A DNA stretch of 64,000 bases, from the NCBI GenBank assembly GCA_011037195.1, contig JAAEAF010006854.1, forward strand, positions 1-64,000, given 5' to 3'. Every line of letters begins with the position of its first letter. The stretch's first letter is position 1. The translations under genes were made by a program, and so were the position numbers. This document shows positions 1 through 11,366 of the stretch, piece after piece. Source of the stretch: Triatoma infestans. Lineage: Eukaryota; Arthropoda; Insecta; Hemiptera; Reduviidae. Under the pieces are notes generated by a model, which had not been told where the DNA came from, did not search any database, and worked only from the letters and a program-made list of their open reading frames with translations.

Positions 1-387
1 GTTTCAACGCAGCCGAAAAATTTCAGTAAATCAATAATTACGATATATTATAAAGGTAATAAATATTCAATAGATACTGAAGAGAAATTTGGACCAAAAA
101 GAATCATTATTGCATATATTTATTCATTACCCTGTTATTATAATTACAGGGCTCAGTTTCTAACTAATATACGTCCAGATCAGTACACAATCAGCAATCT
201 TCAGGACATTTTTAATATTGATAATAATGGTAAATTAAATAAAAATGTGTTTTTTCTGTTCTTGGTTAAGAGAGAGGAGCTTTGCTATCGATTTGTAACT
301 CAATGTTTATTTATTTTTTTCTTTTATATACTTTAAATTTGAGTTTACTTTTTTTGGATACTGTTTGCTTTTGTCAATGTCATCAGG
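1..387. other. AT-rich DNA, nothing recognised
   Basis: No convincing coding region, RNA gene or repeat could be recognised here. The stretch is AT-rich with short homopolymers. Confidence 0.4.
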
Positions 388-714
388 GGCCTGCTCTAGG
401 GGCGGGCAACCCGGACATTTGTCTGTAAGTGTGGGAAAATATTTTTATGTTAAATTCTCAAATTTCACTAATCGATTTTTTCGTTCGCTAAAAATTTATA
501 GTGCGTAGCGTATTTATATTATTTATGTATTAAAGCTAAAAATATTTACTTTATTATTGAAAAATTATCGTAGAATTTGTAAAAGACGATGCTTGAACTT
601 GTTTGAACAAGCATATACTTCTCTGAACAGAATAGTATTAGCTCGCATACAGAATGCTGCTTCAGCTTGTGTTTGAACATGCATAGACTTGCTTAAAAAT
701 ATATATACACTGCT
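388..714 (+). repeat. Dispersed repeat, copy A (inverted partner near 62 kb)
   Basis: This segment matches the reverse complement of 61755-62222 in several blocks: a GC-rich end (CTAGGGGCGGGCAACCCGGA type), a TTCGTTCGCTAAAAATTTA block, a TCTCTGAACAGAATAG block and a GCTTCAGCTTGTGTTTGAACATGCATAGA block (split here). No protein is encoded. It is probably a non-autonomous element of unknown class. The two copies differ by substitutions and an insertion in copy B, so they are old. Confidence 0.6.
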
Positions 715-810
715 GGTAAAAAAGTTTGGTGGACCACCTAGAATAAAAATGTATTATATTTATTTTTGTTATTTAATGATTTGCTATGAATGAAATAAAA
801 TGTCAGTAAT
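708..810 (-). mobile_element. Left end of a Tc1-like transposon split by a retrotransposon
   Basis: The stretch starts after a TA with CACTGCTGGTAAAAAAGTTT, a Tc1/mariner-like terminus. It ends at the 13-bp duplication TCAAAAATGTTAT (811-823), whose second copy is at 5035-5047 next to the C-terminal coding part of a Tc1-like transposase. The simplest reading is one Tc1-like element, transposase on the minus strand, split by the Jockey-like insertion between the two duplication copies. Confidence 0.6.
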
Positions 811-1115
811 TCAAAAATGTTATTTTTTTTTATTTATTTATTTACAAATTAGTATGGGCCAGCTCACTTAGAGCTTTACACATAGAGCTAATTGAAAGAA
901 AAAGTACAGAAACAATAAAACAAAGATGAGTCTTCTCAGAGATCTTGGTAGAGTCTGGGTTTTAATCTTCTGGATGAAATAGGCTCGCCTATGTGGTAAT
1001 GTGAAGCTGAAGGTAGTGTGCGAAGCGATAGGAAGAAATTGTCTGTAAGTCTAGTTATGTGTGTGTATATATTTGGCATGTCAAGTTCTCCGTGTGTTTG
1101 TGTGTATCTGACAAA

Positions 1116-3620
1116 CTAGGGAGCGTTTAGTGCAATTCGCAGTACCTTGTTTTGGAAAGTCTGCAATCGTTTTGTCAGTGTGTTGCTAGCTGTTATCCAA
1201 ACTGGACAGGCGTATGTCAGGAGAGGTCTAAGGAGAGTTTTATAGAGTAATGTGGTGCAGGAGTGTTTGAGTGGTGTGTTTCTGTTAATGAGTGGGTAGA
1301 GTTGTTTCAGTCGGGTGTTTGCTTGTTGCAGTTTAGTGTTAATGTGTAGTCTCCAGGTGAGTCTTGTATCAAGGATTACGCCCAGATAACGCACTCCTTG
1401 GTCTTTTTGTTTCCAGGGAATTTCCTGGTTGTCAATTGTTAGTAGGCGAAGGTCTTCATTCCGAAACCGCCGGAGAGCGAAGATTTTCGCTTCAGTTTTA
1501 GATGGGTTTAACTTTAGCTTCCATCGGTGAAACCAGCCATATATACAGTCTATTGATGTTTGTAAGTCAGTAATGCTTTCGTTAATGTCTGCGTTGGGTG
1601 AGGCTATCATGGTATCGTCCGCGTAGGTAGCTAATGTCGCTGTAGCAGGTCAGGTATGTCCGAGCAGCAGAATTTGAAGAGTATTGGGCTATGATTGCCC
1701 CTTGTGGTAGTTCCGCTAGTATTTGTCTTTCTGTACTGAATGTATTATTGAGTCTTACCTGGAATGTTCTGTCTTGTAAGAAGGATCCTATAATTCGATA
1801 GGTATGTTGGTGCGTTTGTGTTATTAAGTTTGTAAAGTAGTCCAGAGTGCCAAACAGTATCAAATGCAGCAGCTACGTCAAGAAATATTGCTGCCTTGTA
1901 TTTTCTTTCCTCAAAATTGTGTACAATTGTTCTGTGACTCTTTTTAGTTGGTGTAGTGGTGAGTGTTTTTGTCTGAATCCGAACTGATGAGGTGGGTTTG
2001 TGTTAGAGACTGTCAAATGTTTTAAGAGTCGTTTGTATATTATTTTTTCTAATATTTTGGAGAGACAGTTTGAGAGACTGTTAGGGCGATAGCTGTTAGA
2101 ACGCTTTTTAGCTTACCAGCTTTGTGAAATACTATTACTATAGCATTCTTCCACTGTTTGGGAAAATATCCTAATCGAAGACAAGCATTGAAGATCCCAG
2201 TTAGGAATGCAAGACCTTTCAGAGGCAGGTTTTTTATGACAATATTGGGAATTAGATCGTCTCCCGGGGCCTTTTTGTTGGGGAGACCTTTGATAATGGA
2301 TACAATTTCGGAAGGAGAAGTAAATGCGATAGGAAGTTCTGCTGTGTGGTGAGGTTGTTGGAGTTCGGAATTGATGTGGTCTTCAATGTCCTGGTCCGTA
2401 TGGTCAGTTAGAGTAAATTTGTTTTCAAGATGAGTCGCTATTGCTTCGCATTTTTCTTCATCGCTTATTGCCAACATGTTGCCTGATTGTATTAGAGGAA
2501 TCTGAGTGTGTTCGTTGAGCAGTCTTTTTGTTTCTTTCCAGAGACAACAGTCACCTGGAATCATCGCTTCTAAGTATGTTCTGTAAGTGGAGATTCTGTA
2601 GTTGTCGAGTTCCCATTTGATTTGCCTAGCTAGTCGATTGAAGTGAGTTTTATTTGAAGGGTCTCTAGTTCTCTGCCAAATCTTATGAATTCTGTTTTTC
2701 TCAAGAATTTGCCCTGGTAGTCTGTTAGTTCTGTGGACGTTGTCTTGTCGTTTATAAGTAGAGTAATAAACACCTTATAAATTGCCTATGTAAAAGTGTG
2801 AAGTGAAGTGTCAATGTCGTCGTAGAATCTGTAATGAGTTGGTATTGTTAGTAGGTTATTCATTTCATGTCTGTAAGTTTCCCAGTCTATCTTTCCAGTG
2901 ACTAATTTTGGTGGTTGTTCATTATGTTGTATGTGAAAGTGAAACGCACATATTACTGGAAGGTGGTTGAGTCCAGTTCACTGATTGGGTCCAGATGTAT
3001 TGGCATATTAACATTGCGTGATAATGCGATGTCCAGTATGTCAGGTTGGTAGGTACGTTGTGTAGGATAAAATGTGGGTTCTTCTGGGGCTGAGATCAGT
3101 ATGTTTAAGTTGTCTGTCGCCATCAGTAGCCTGGTACCATTGTTATTGATAGTTCGGCATCCCCAGTATGTATGTTTGCTGTTGAGATCTCCTAGTAACA
3201 GTGTGCTGTTCTGTGTAAAAATTTGTTGAAGGTCGACTTCCAGAAGTCTAGTGTTCGGTCTTAGATAGACAGATAGAATTATTAAAGGGCCTGTTTGGGT
3301 AGCTACCTGAATAGTTACAGCTTCAAGGTTAGTTAATGGAGTTAGAGGGATTGTCTGGTGTTTAATACTTATTTTCACACAGAGGGCGACACCACCTGAA
3401 GCTATACGTGTCTGTCTATCAGTTCGGTAGGTGATGTATCCTGGTATTTTGAGTCGGTCAGTTGAGTTAAGATGTCGGTGTTGAGCGAAGATGCATCCTA
3501 TGTCAATGTCGTATCTAGTAAGAAAGTCAGAGAATATGACGTTCGTGATTTAAGTCCGTTGGCATTCCAATTTACTTGTGTTAAGTTATGAGTGTGAAGC
3601 TGTCTATGATTGTCCATTGT
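1116..3620 (-). pseudogene. Jockey-like ORF2: endonuclease plus reverse transcriptase, broken
   Basis: This is the second ORF of the Jockey-like element. It would encode an APE-type endonuclease and a reverse transcriptase for target-primed integration. The endonuclease N-terminus appears as VNWNANGLKSR near 3570-3600 and continues as LLLGDLNSKHTYWGC around 3190. The RT shows NKKAPGDDLIPN and FPKQWKNAIVIVFHKAGK at 2300-2100, FDTVWH near 1850, and YADD at about 1620 followed by LKLNPSKTEAKIF and YLGVILD. The frame changes at least at 2953, 2049 and 1600, so several frameshifts or stops interrupt it. The RT thumb and C-terminus end near 1116. Confidence 0.75.
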
Positions 3621-4918
3621 TTGAATAGAAGAGTTCTGAACCAGGTTAGAGAGCAATTGTTTTAGATGTGGGATGATAGGAGTGATTACCTGTAGAAGTA
3701 GATCTTTTATGGCATTGAATATAGTTGTTGTAGGTTCGGAAGAAACGTCAGAATTCTGGTGAGACGGCCTGAATGTTCTTCTTCTTTGTGCCCAGTGATT
3801 GGGAATTGAACTGGTAGGAGTGCTTGTGCTAGGTTTCTCTGGAGAAAATTTAGAATTTATTTTGGATGGAGCGTCTTGAGGCATATTGTTTGTCCTTGAT
3901 GAGGTGTTTTCTTGTGCTTTTCTTGATTTCTTCTATTGATTATGTTGATTAAGGTTTGACATTTACTAAAGTTGGCTGTATGATCCCCACTGCAATTGAT
4001 GCATTGGGTGTTTCCAGCTGGCGGTTTGGACATACGGAAAAGTGATAGTCGCCTGCGCATTTTACACATTTAGGGTCTAGTCGGCAGTAGTTTTTGGTAT
4101 GGCCATATTGTTGACAATTTGCACACTGTGGGATGCGGCTGGTCTTTCATCTGGGTCCCCTGTGAATACTGGGTAAGCTGAAATATTGCTCTTCCTTTGT
4201 TGTCATTTTCCAAAAGTACTGCGCAAAGAGGGGTTGGTACAGGGTTCACATTTTTTGTTCATTAGCCTGGTAACTGAGATTACTGGATAGTTTTGTATTA
4301 ATTCTTCAAATATTTCTTTATCAGTGACTGAGTATGGTATACCCCTGATTATAACTGATAATTTTTGTCTTCGGGGTTCACAAATGTGGTGTAGTATTTT
4401 GTGCCTGAGTCATCGTAAAATTTTGTGAGTGTTTTAAAGTCATCTGAATTTTTTAATAGTATTTTCAGCTTGTTTTTGCATAATTGGGTTTCAAAAGAAG
4501 TGCCGATTTTGTTTTTAATTTCTTCAATAGTAGCTTGATAATTTTCTGTGTTCATTATAAAAATTGGTGGGATTTTCATCTGTTTGTTTGAGTTAATCTG
4601 TGGTTCTTCAGGTTCAATTTCGGATAACGGTGCATATTTATTGTGCGTTGGTATTTGTGGTCTATTGTAAACATGTGTTTTTTGGTTGCGAGAGTATGTT
4701 GTAGTTTGGTCAATCTGCATTTCATCTTTGTCGTATACAGTTAGCCGTGGAAAATTAGAATTGGAATTTAAGTCTAAAATTTTGGGTGATTGTGAAGTTT
4801 GGGGTTTTTTGAAAGAGATAGGAGGACTGTACTTACCCTCATTGATAATATTTCCTTGGTCTTCATCTAATACTTGTTGTGCCCAATGAGTTAATGCTTC
4901 TTCCTTCCTTATGCTCAT
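3498..4918 (-). pseudogene. Jockey-like ORF1 (gag-like nucleocapsid), broken
   Basis: The likely start is the ATG at 4918 (MSIRKEEALTHW). The frame runs to a stop at 4349 in NPEDKNYQL and reappears with frameshifts as an RNA-binding region (IRGIPYSVTDKE near 4330), then a zinc-knuckle region including CINCSGDHTANFSKC near 4000 and a basic Ser/Thr/Pro-rich C-terminus to 3498. LINE ORF1 proteins of this type bind element RNA. Several breaks make it a pseudogene. It lies directly upstream of ORF2. Confidence 0.65.
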
Positions 4919-5047
4919 GTTAATGAGTGAATTAGATATTTTCTTTCTTCTCCCTTTTTCAGGGATTGCTCTTTTGTCAGTTTCCTTGTTTTTCACCTTT
5001 AAAAACTTCTCAGAAAAGTCAGTGCAGCTATTTCTCAAAAATGTTAT

Positions 5048-6086
5048 ATTTAATCTATATACAATAATATAAGGGATAAAAAATTCATTACAAAGTGTAA
5101 ATCTTTCCCAAAAATAAATTTCGACTAAACGGCTTTCCATCAAAGTGACCACCTCTCCGCTTAATTACTTCTCTTATAATTCTAGGCATTCTCTCAATCA
5201 ATTTATTGATTATTTCGTATTCAATATTACTCCACACACGGTACAGTATCTGCCACAGGCATCTGGAGAATTAGGGCGAACTTTTCCACCTAGCTCATCC
5301 CACAAAAGTTCAATTGGGTTCAAGACTGGGGATTGCGAGGGCCCGACCATATTAACACTTATTTTTCATCTTCTTTTTCTTTAGGGTATTGTCTACATAA
5401 TTTGGAAGTATGTTTAGGGTCTCTGTGCTGTTGCATATTGATTTTTTCCCCAATCACTCGCTGACCGCAGGGTAAGACGTGATTTTCTAAAATGCTTTTA
5501 TAATTTTCTTTTTTCATTACCCCGTCAATATGGACGAGATCACCTATTCTATAGCCGAAAAACATCCCCAAACCATGACCGAGCCCTCTCTGTGCATAAC
5601 GGTGGGTATTGTGCATTGTGGATGTAGTTTTTTGAGCTGAAAGGTTCCTCCAACCTTTCACTCTGAAGTCTTTGTATTTCAAGCCCACTCTGAACGTTTC
5701 TTCTTGTTTGCATCCTTTAATAATAGTTTCAGCGTTGCAACTCTTCGTATTAAGTTCGCTTGACGAAGTCGCCTTTGAACAGTTGAGACAGAAATTGGCC
5801 TCGTACTTGTTTTAATAACTTTCCCTCTGATTTTTGGAGCTGGATCGTCTGTTTCTTTTACTTCATAAAATAATGAACTTAACCTCACTGTGGCTGGTGA
5901 TTTTGGTCTCCCGGAGGGGTGTAAATCTTCATGATCACCATATTTTTTAAACCGTTTGATAGTACGGTGAACACCATTTTTTGAAATTTTAAGTTCAGCC
6001 GTTATTTTTCGTTCTGATTTCCCTATTTTATGTAAAGTTCAAATGGTATTTCTGGTAGCAACACTCAGTTCTTTAACTTTGCCCAT
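5048..6086 (-). pseudogene. Tc1-like transposase, frameshifted
   Basis: A Tc1-family transposase reads from an ATG at 6086 (MGKVKELSV) on the minus strand. The N-terminal part shows a paired-like helix-turn-helix (KITAELKISKNGVHRTIKRF) and SGRPKSPATVR. The centre carries RPISVSTVQRRLRQANLIRR, and the C-terminal part contains PSQSPVLNPIELLWDEL and LIERMPRIIREVIKRRGG, the usual DDE-region tail. A stop after TRNTI and a frameshift near 5685 break the frame, and another break lies near 5360. The element's left end lies at 708-810, beyond the Jockey-like insertion. No matching right terminus is visible beyond 6090. Confidence 0.8.
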
Positions 6087-6149
6087 TTTGTATGAATTCA
6101 AAAGAGGAAAATATCAACGTTGCAATAAGATGTACTCGTAAACCGTGAA

Positions 6150-6570
6150 GATATACTCGTAAACCATGAAGCTCAAGAAGGGAACTAATCCCAATTAAAA
6201 AATATAGAATAACAAGTAAGTAAATAATGATTTGTTGACAAACAATATAAAGTCCTAATCTATAAAAAGAATCAATAAGTCCCCAGTTGAAGAAACCTTG
6301 TCCTCGCCAGGCTGACACACACACAAAGGACGTGTGCCGGGGTTTCCTCCTCGGCTCTGCAGAAACGGCATAACGCGTTGTCTGCTTGTAGTAAATGGTG
6401 TATGTGACAATTCAGCCCGAAAATAAAACTTTTGAGACAAACAAATAATGCGAAAAATTAGATTGAAATAAAGGTTGTACAAGAAAAAAATTATGTTCCT
6501 GATCAAAATGATGCTCTGTTGACAAAGTCTGCATTTTCCCTCATAGTCTAGATTGGACATCCCTAAATTT
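6150..6570 (-). pseudogene. C-terminal fragment of a non-LTR retrotransposon polyprotein
   Basis: The minus strand around 6300-6400 encodes, across a frameshift, HLLQADNALCRFCRAEEETPAH and VCVSAWRGQG. This resembles the Cys/His-rich tail after RNase H in Jockey/R1/I-type ORF2 proteins. The fragment at 62496-62843 has the same kind of tail. A 21-bp direct duplication (GTACTCGTAAACCGTGA versus ATACTCGTAAACCATGA) sits at about 6130-6172. No complete domain remains. Confidence 0.45.
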
Positions 6571-6619
6571 ATTTAGTCTACTGCCGCGATTCAGGAAAAA
6601 GAAATCTGGTATAAAACAA

Positions 6620-7310
6620 TCACCCTTCATTCCTTTATTGTATAATTCATTGCAAATAAACGGTTAGTGGACATGTATTACAGATAAATAATGCAGGTGA
6701 GGATTATACTATTTACCTAAATAAGATTACATTGTATGATATAGCAAGCTCTCTGTCAATCCTGCTTGTGACGGCAATTTGAAGGACAATTTGTCTCAGG
6801 ACAATTATTTGGAAGAATAGTTTAAATCGGTATTAAATATAATAAATAAAAGTAACTTAATAAGAGAGAAAATAACTTAATTAATTTTTGAGTCACAATT
6901 AGCCTCCTTTAACAAATAATTGAATAATTAATAAAAGACATAAAAATATAAAATTTTTCTTTTTTCTTAATGCTTTAAGAATGTAATTGTTGTAGATGAA
7001 GTTTATAATAAAAAATAAAATAAACAAATTAAAATTCTTATAAAATAAACAAAAAATACAAATTTTACAATTTAGTTGAAATAAAAAAAGAAAAATAGTT
7101 TAAAAACGAATAAAATTAACGTTTCTGAATTTACCGCTAGGTAACAGCACTTACTTAATCTAGAATTTGTAGTAGTTCAAATCATTGCCGCTAGATAGCA
7201 TAAGCTTCCAGACATACTGCATTGTAGTTCCAAAATTTGTCACCCGATCACAGCGCCATCCTGTGATGTTAAAGATTTTGCAATAGTTAAAAAGGCGTCT
7301 TTCTGAAGGG
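6620..7310. other. AT-rich DNA, nothing recognised
   Basis: Only A/T-rich low-complexity DNA is visible, with no open frame of note. Confidence 0.4.
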
Positions 7311-7350
7311 ACGGGAAGTGGTTAGCATAATGGACTCCCAAAAAAATCTT
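7310..7350 (+). repeat. Truncated tRNA-derived SINE head
   Basis: AGTGGTTAGCATAATGGACT resembles the A-box half of the SINE heads at 59960 and 52200. The B-box half is not recognisable. A CCGGAAG-family end follows at 7487. Confidence 0.4.
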
Positions 7351-7486
7351 TGTAAGTAGTGACACCTAGTGACAAACTGTATAACCATAAATAAAATTGA
7401 TTTCTCAGTAGGTGTTGTTATCTGGTGGCCATTTTTATAACTACAAATATACTAATTAGTTACTATATTAATTTTAGAAAACAAAA

Positions 7487-7660
7487 AAAAAATCTGGTCT
7501 GAAACACTCACACAATTTTCTCTTACTCCAGTTTTCAAAATTGTAATCGACAAACTTTATAGTTAGTATACCAAATTTAAAAAAAATTCGTCGGTGTTTT
7601 TAAGGAGAAAATCACAAAAACTGAAAAAATTACGTAGATGTACATTATAATTGAAAAAAA
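7487..7660 (-). repeat. CCGGAAG-family repeat, 3' end fragment
   Basis: On the plus strand it reads ATCTGGTCTGAAACACTCAC, then TTCTCTTACTCC, then AACTTTATAGTTAGTATACC. This is the reverse complement of the conserved end of units at 45.5, 46.9 and 53.9 kb. The rest of the unit is missing. Confidence 0.65.
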
Positions 7661-8580
7661 AAAAGCGTACACTTCATTTTTAAACTAGAAATAAATTAAC
7701 AAATTAATTTTATTAATATATATTAATAAAATTGAAATAGATATTCATCTTTTTTCTACATAATATTTCTTGCGCAAGCTATTAAGATAATTCTTGGCAT
7801 ATTGTTTGCCAAGATATTTTTCTGGAATAATGCTTGATATGATATTTTTCCCTTCTTTCTTTCATGAGAGCGTTCAGATTTTTTACATTTGTTTTTCAGC
7901 TAGAAGCTATAGAGGGCTGCGAATATTAATATTATCGTAGGTAATAACTTAGATACAATGTTAAAATGAGAAATTTAATACTATTGGGGGATAGATTCAA
8001 ATAGCAATCCATCCTATATAATCATTATTTTTATAAGCATTTATATGTAACTACCAAGATACAGTTCAAGAACTTTTATCTAAATCTTGTCAATAAAATT
8101 TACGGGCTAATTTCATTTGTTGGTATTTGATTGAATATTGTATTTGATATATTTTTGAAAGCAGCTTCAAAATCTCTTGAAATGGCTGGTCCAATTGCTT
8201 GAAACATTTCTTGAGAAATTTCATTCAATTTATTTATTTATTTATTGCCTAAAGAAACTATACATTTTATAGCAAGAGATTGACCTCTGCTGAAAGCTGA
8301 ACAAAAAATACAAACATTACAGCTTAATCTTCAAAGTAATAAAATAATATTTAATACTTGATTAATAAAGTAGATAGTAAAAATGATTTAAAAAGACTTT
8401 ATTCATTTATACAAATTATTTTAGGGAAGGAGTTTGAGGGATCTCCTCGTAGGTATTAAATATACTTTTACAAACCTATGTATACCTTTCCTCCAAAGCC
8501 TCAAAGCCGAACATTCCTGCATTCAGCCAGGATTATGCATCATATTTCGCAACATCAACCACTTATATCCTCATTCATGA
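7661..8580. other. AT-rich DNA with a TTTA tract
   Basis: No gene was recognised. At about 8225-8250 a (TTTA)n tract followed by TGCCTAAAGAAACTATACAT resembles the A-rich tail region of the non-LTR fragment that ends at 34.4 kb, so a degraded 3' end of such a LINE is possible. Confidence 0.35.
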
Positions 8581-8589
8581 AGCTTTTTT

Positions 8590-8950
8590 TATATTTTTTG
8601 TTTGCCTTCTAGTCTACTTTTCTTATAGTCCAGATAAGTCCTGTCCACTTAGCTGGGCTTCCATTCTTCTGATAATATATTTCACTTCTTTTGTTCCAAA
8701 ATTGCTGAGCTTCTGTCTATGGCTGTATCATTCTGTCTTTTCTATTGAACTCCTAGCATATTTCTCTCCATACCTTCTTTGGATAGTCTGAAGCCTTTTT
8801 GGATTCATATCTTTCTGTAAGACTAAGTTTCAACATCATAAAATAGACAAGCTTGTTCTAAAACATGCTCTTTATATTTTGCATTAATATTCACTTTTCT
8901 AAAGAACTATCTTCTTAATACTAATAGTCATCGAAATTGATTAACAGCTC
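8590..8950 (-). pseudogene. RTE-like retrotransposon 3' fragment
   Basis: Read on the minus strand, the region resembles the tail of RTE/BovB-type ORF2 proteins (ERNMLGV, RQNDTAID, RRMEAQLSGQD-like text with stops). Comparable tails are clearer at 55119-55450 and 15530-15900. It is degraded, so this is a family-level call only. Confidence 0.35.
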
Positions 8951-9429
8951 TCAGTAAACTCTTTCTGCAATCCCCCTGAATTTTCCATTTTGAACAGATA
9001 TACGTCTGATTTCGAGGTTTAATAAGTAGAATGCTTTTTGTCATTATTAATAATTTATGCTACTACCTTTCTAATTATATTCTACCTATCTACTCCTACC
9101 TATCTATTTTTCTAACTATATTAACATTTTCTTTGTTATTTTTTATTTATTTTGTAATAGTACCAATTAGTCATAAATCAATAATTTTTTTTAGTCAGTG
9201 CTCCAGTAGGCTAGTTAAACAAAGAAGGTAAAAATGGGTCTCCAATTTCTCTTTGAATTCTGAAATAAGGTTCCCTACCAGTTTGACACTATTCTACATT
9301 GGTATCTCCATGAACAACAATAATTTGTATATATTTCTTTATCATTTTATTATTTTATCTTTTATATTATCCAAACATTTTGGAATTCTAATACATTGAA
9401 CGTAAACGTATGTTTTTTGTTTTATTGTC

Positions 9430-9795
9430 TATAAAAGCTAATAGACCACACGTTAGATCGAATACACGTTTAATGGAAATCTGTGGAGCCGTTTTTGAGA
9501 AATTGGTGAGAAACTGAAAAAATAACATTCTGTAAAGTTGTATTTTCGGTTGATCGATTTTACCGGAAACTTCATTTCAGATGCTGTGGTAGCATATATA
9601 TAATACGAATACCAAGGTTTATCTTCCTCAGATTTTTCGTTTTCAAAATATGCACACATAGACCATTCGCTAAAAACAATGTTTTCCTATTCAAGGAATC
9701 TCAAAACATCTATTTCTGGTGAAAACACAATTTCGATACTTTAACACGATCGCAACACTTCCTCTTACTAGGAGTACGAGAAAGTCAACATTGCC
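9430..9795 (-). repeat. CCGGAAG-family repeat, 5' end fragment
   Basis: The minus strand starts with the near-palindrome CTCCTAGTAAGAGGAAGTGT at about 9785 and continues with TTTTCACCAGAAATAGATGT and a TTTTTAGCGAATGGTC block, as in the intact units. It fades after about 9430. Confidence 0.65.
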
Positions 9796-9854
9796 CAAAA
9801 TTTTAAAGATTATCAGAAGATTTTTCTTGTTGGCCGTTAGTTGTAATATGAAAA

Positions 9855-9985
9855 CAATAATTAGTTGGCTTCTCGACCAATTGATGGTAAAAAAAACAAA
9901 ACCAAAAAGTAAATTTTGTAATTGTTTTTTATTGTGACAGTTCGATGTTTCGACAAACTCTGTTTGTCTTCTTCAGGAACAATAC
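9855..9985 (-). repeat. Hammerhead-bearing repeat, family 1
   Basis: TTAGTTGGCTTCTCGACCAA begins a segment that resembles the arms of the repeat split by the hAT element (57.0-57.18 and 59.46-59.68 kb). Both combine a TTGGCTT-TCGAC end with the hammerhead-like motif about 80-90 bp inside. Confidence 0.55.
9936..9983 (-). ncRNA. Putative type I hammerhead ribozyme
   Basis: Minus strand, 5' to 3': GTTC, core CTGAAGA (9976-9970), stem II GACAAAC-AGA-GTTTGTC (7 bp), GAAA (9951-9948), C, AUC, then GAAC. GTTC and GAAC can form stem I. All invariant core bases of the hammerhead (CUGANGA, GAAA, NUH) are present. Stem III is minimal. Activity is untested. Confidence 0.55.
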
Positions 9986-10079
9986 AAAACAAAATTATAA
10001 CATGAAACACAAACAAAAACCAAATACATACGTGAGATTACAGTAGTAATGCTAAGTCTGATTCCAGATTGCAGCAAAA

Positions 10080-10690
10080 CAGTAGTTTTATACCATATTT
10101 TTGCATTACATTCCTTTATTTCCAGAGATTTCAAAATTATTATTCTTCTTAAGCAGAAACTAAAGAAAGAATAGTTTTAAATTTTACCCGAATTAAACTA
10201 TTGATTATTACTAATTTTTTTTTACAGGTAATGCGGGAGTGGTTGCTAACGGGAGTACTTTGTATACTTTATTATCAAAATGATTATTTTAACTAGTGCG
10301 TCCACGGCTATTCCAAAAATTCCGCTCAGAACTAGTAATGCGTTCTTCTATTTCGCTATTATAATATTTTAAACTGTGTTTAGTGTCCAGTGCAATGAAG
10401 TGAAAGAAGAAAAGACATCTAAGAATATGTAACTGCAATGTTATATATCCTAACCTACAGCAATAAAGGTAGGATGGGGAATTATAGTGGTCCATCTTTA
10501 TGTTATACTCTGGGTTCTCACTTACTGTTAGGGGTTTCCTATCCCCTAGGTGTTCTACATTCTCCTCATGAGGTTCTACATTCTACGTAGGTGTAATGAT
10601 CAACGATGGCGTTTAGTGGCTAGTAAAAAGTGTAAATAAGTATATAGGTGGCCATGAGTGCCCACTCGCATTTTAGGGATGGTTTGTCAA
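10080..10690. other. No gene recognised
   Basis: No gene or repeat family could be named. A short direct duplication of a GTTCTACATTCTC-like block occurs near 10550-10590. Confidence 0.35.
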
Positions 10691-10694
10691 GGTT

Positions 10695-10990
10695 TATATT
10701 AATAAGCAAGATAGCTGAATGGTAACACGCAGGACTAGCAACGCGGAGGTCCCAGATTGGAGTCCATAAAGCTGCCCTTATATTTTCTCTACCTAGGAGC
10801 CTCTACAGTTCACTGACCGGTGATGGGCAGTCTTGCAAACTTATACTGCTTGGAGGCCAGCAGGGCAATGAGAAGGCACTACAGATCTTTCAGGTCGCAG
10901 TGCATTAACGCCCTATAAGAATCATATCTATCCAAGCAGGGAAAATACGTGGAGTCGCATTGCACATTAAAACCAGGAAGTACATCTAGC
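10695..10990 (+). mobile_element. tRNA-derived SINE, degenerate copy
   Basis: A tRNA-like head, AGATAGCTGAATGGTAACAC then GGAGGTCCCAGATTGGAGTC (degenerate A and B boxes), is followed by the shared body GGAGCCTCTACAGTTCACTG and CCGGTGATGGGCAGTCTTGC. The same body is in the SINEs at 52.0-52.2 and 59.96-60.17 kb. It abuts a CCGGAAG-family fragment at 11003. Confidence 0.6.
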
Positions 10991-10999
10991 CAGATGTGA

Positions 11000-11366
11000 A
11001 CTACATTTACAAAGAGCTACAACTTTCATTTTTTCCGGGAACATTCCGTGAAAATTCATTTAATGGCATTATTAGCAGATGGGTAGGGCAAGTTTTTTTC
11101 TAAAGTGCTATCTTGGTTGATTATACAATTCTACCATCTAAACAAATTTAATTAGAAATAAATAAATTGCTAAAATTGCAGTTTCAAGAAAATTATAACC
11201 GAAAGTATGTGTGTGTTTACTGACCATTTTTTTTCAGTTTTCGCGATATTCTCCACACAAACACCGATGAATTTCATGCATTAGGTTTACTTACTATAAA
11301 ATTTGTCAATTACAATTTTGTAAAGTGTAGTAAGAGAGAGTTCTGTGTTTCACGCCAGGTTTTTTT
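11000..11366 (+). repeat. CCGGAAG-family repeat, 3' part
   Basis: It contains ACAAAGAGCTACAACTTTCA, AAGTGCTATCTTGGTTGATT, AATTAGAAATAAATAAATTG and the end block GTAAGAGAGAGTTCTGTGTT then TTCACGCCAGG. All are in the order seen in the complete units at 44.5-47.8 kb. The 5' two thirds are missing. Confidence 0.7.

Larger units (their letters stand above)
824..5034 (-). mobile_element. Jockey-like non-LTR retrotransposon, nearly full length, decayed
   Basis: The element is bounded by a 13-bp duplication, TCAAAAATGTTAT at 811-823 and 5035-5047. Its 3' end faces left with an A/AAAT-rich tail (poly-T plus TTTA repeats on the plus strand at 823-842). On the minus strand, in order, are a gag-like ORF with zinc-knuckle remnants, an AP endonuclease and a reverse transcriptase with YADD. 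The 4.2-kb length suits a Jockey-type LINE with a short 5' end. Frameshifts and stops in both ORFs make it non-autonomous today. It sits inside a Tc1-like transposon. Confidence 0.8.

Noticed and set aside
9031..9231. Hydrophobic 66-codon ORF (MLFVIINNLCYYL)
   Set aside because: AT-rich composition alone explains it; no start context, neighbours or family.
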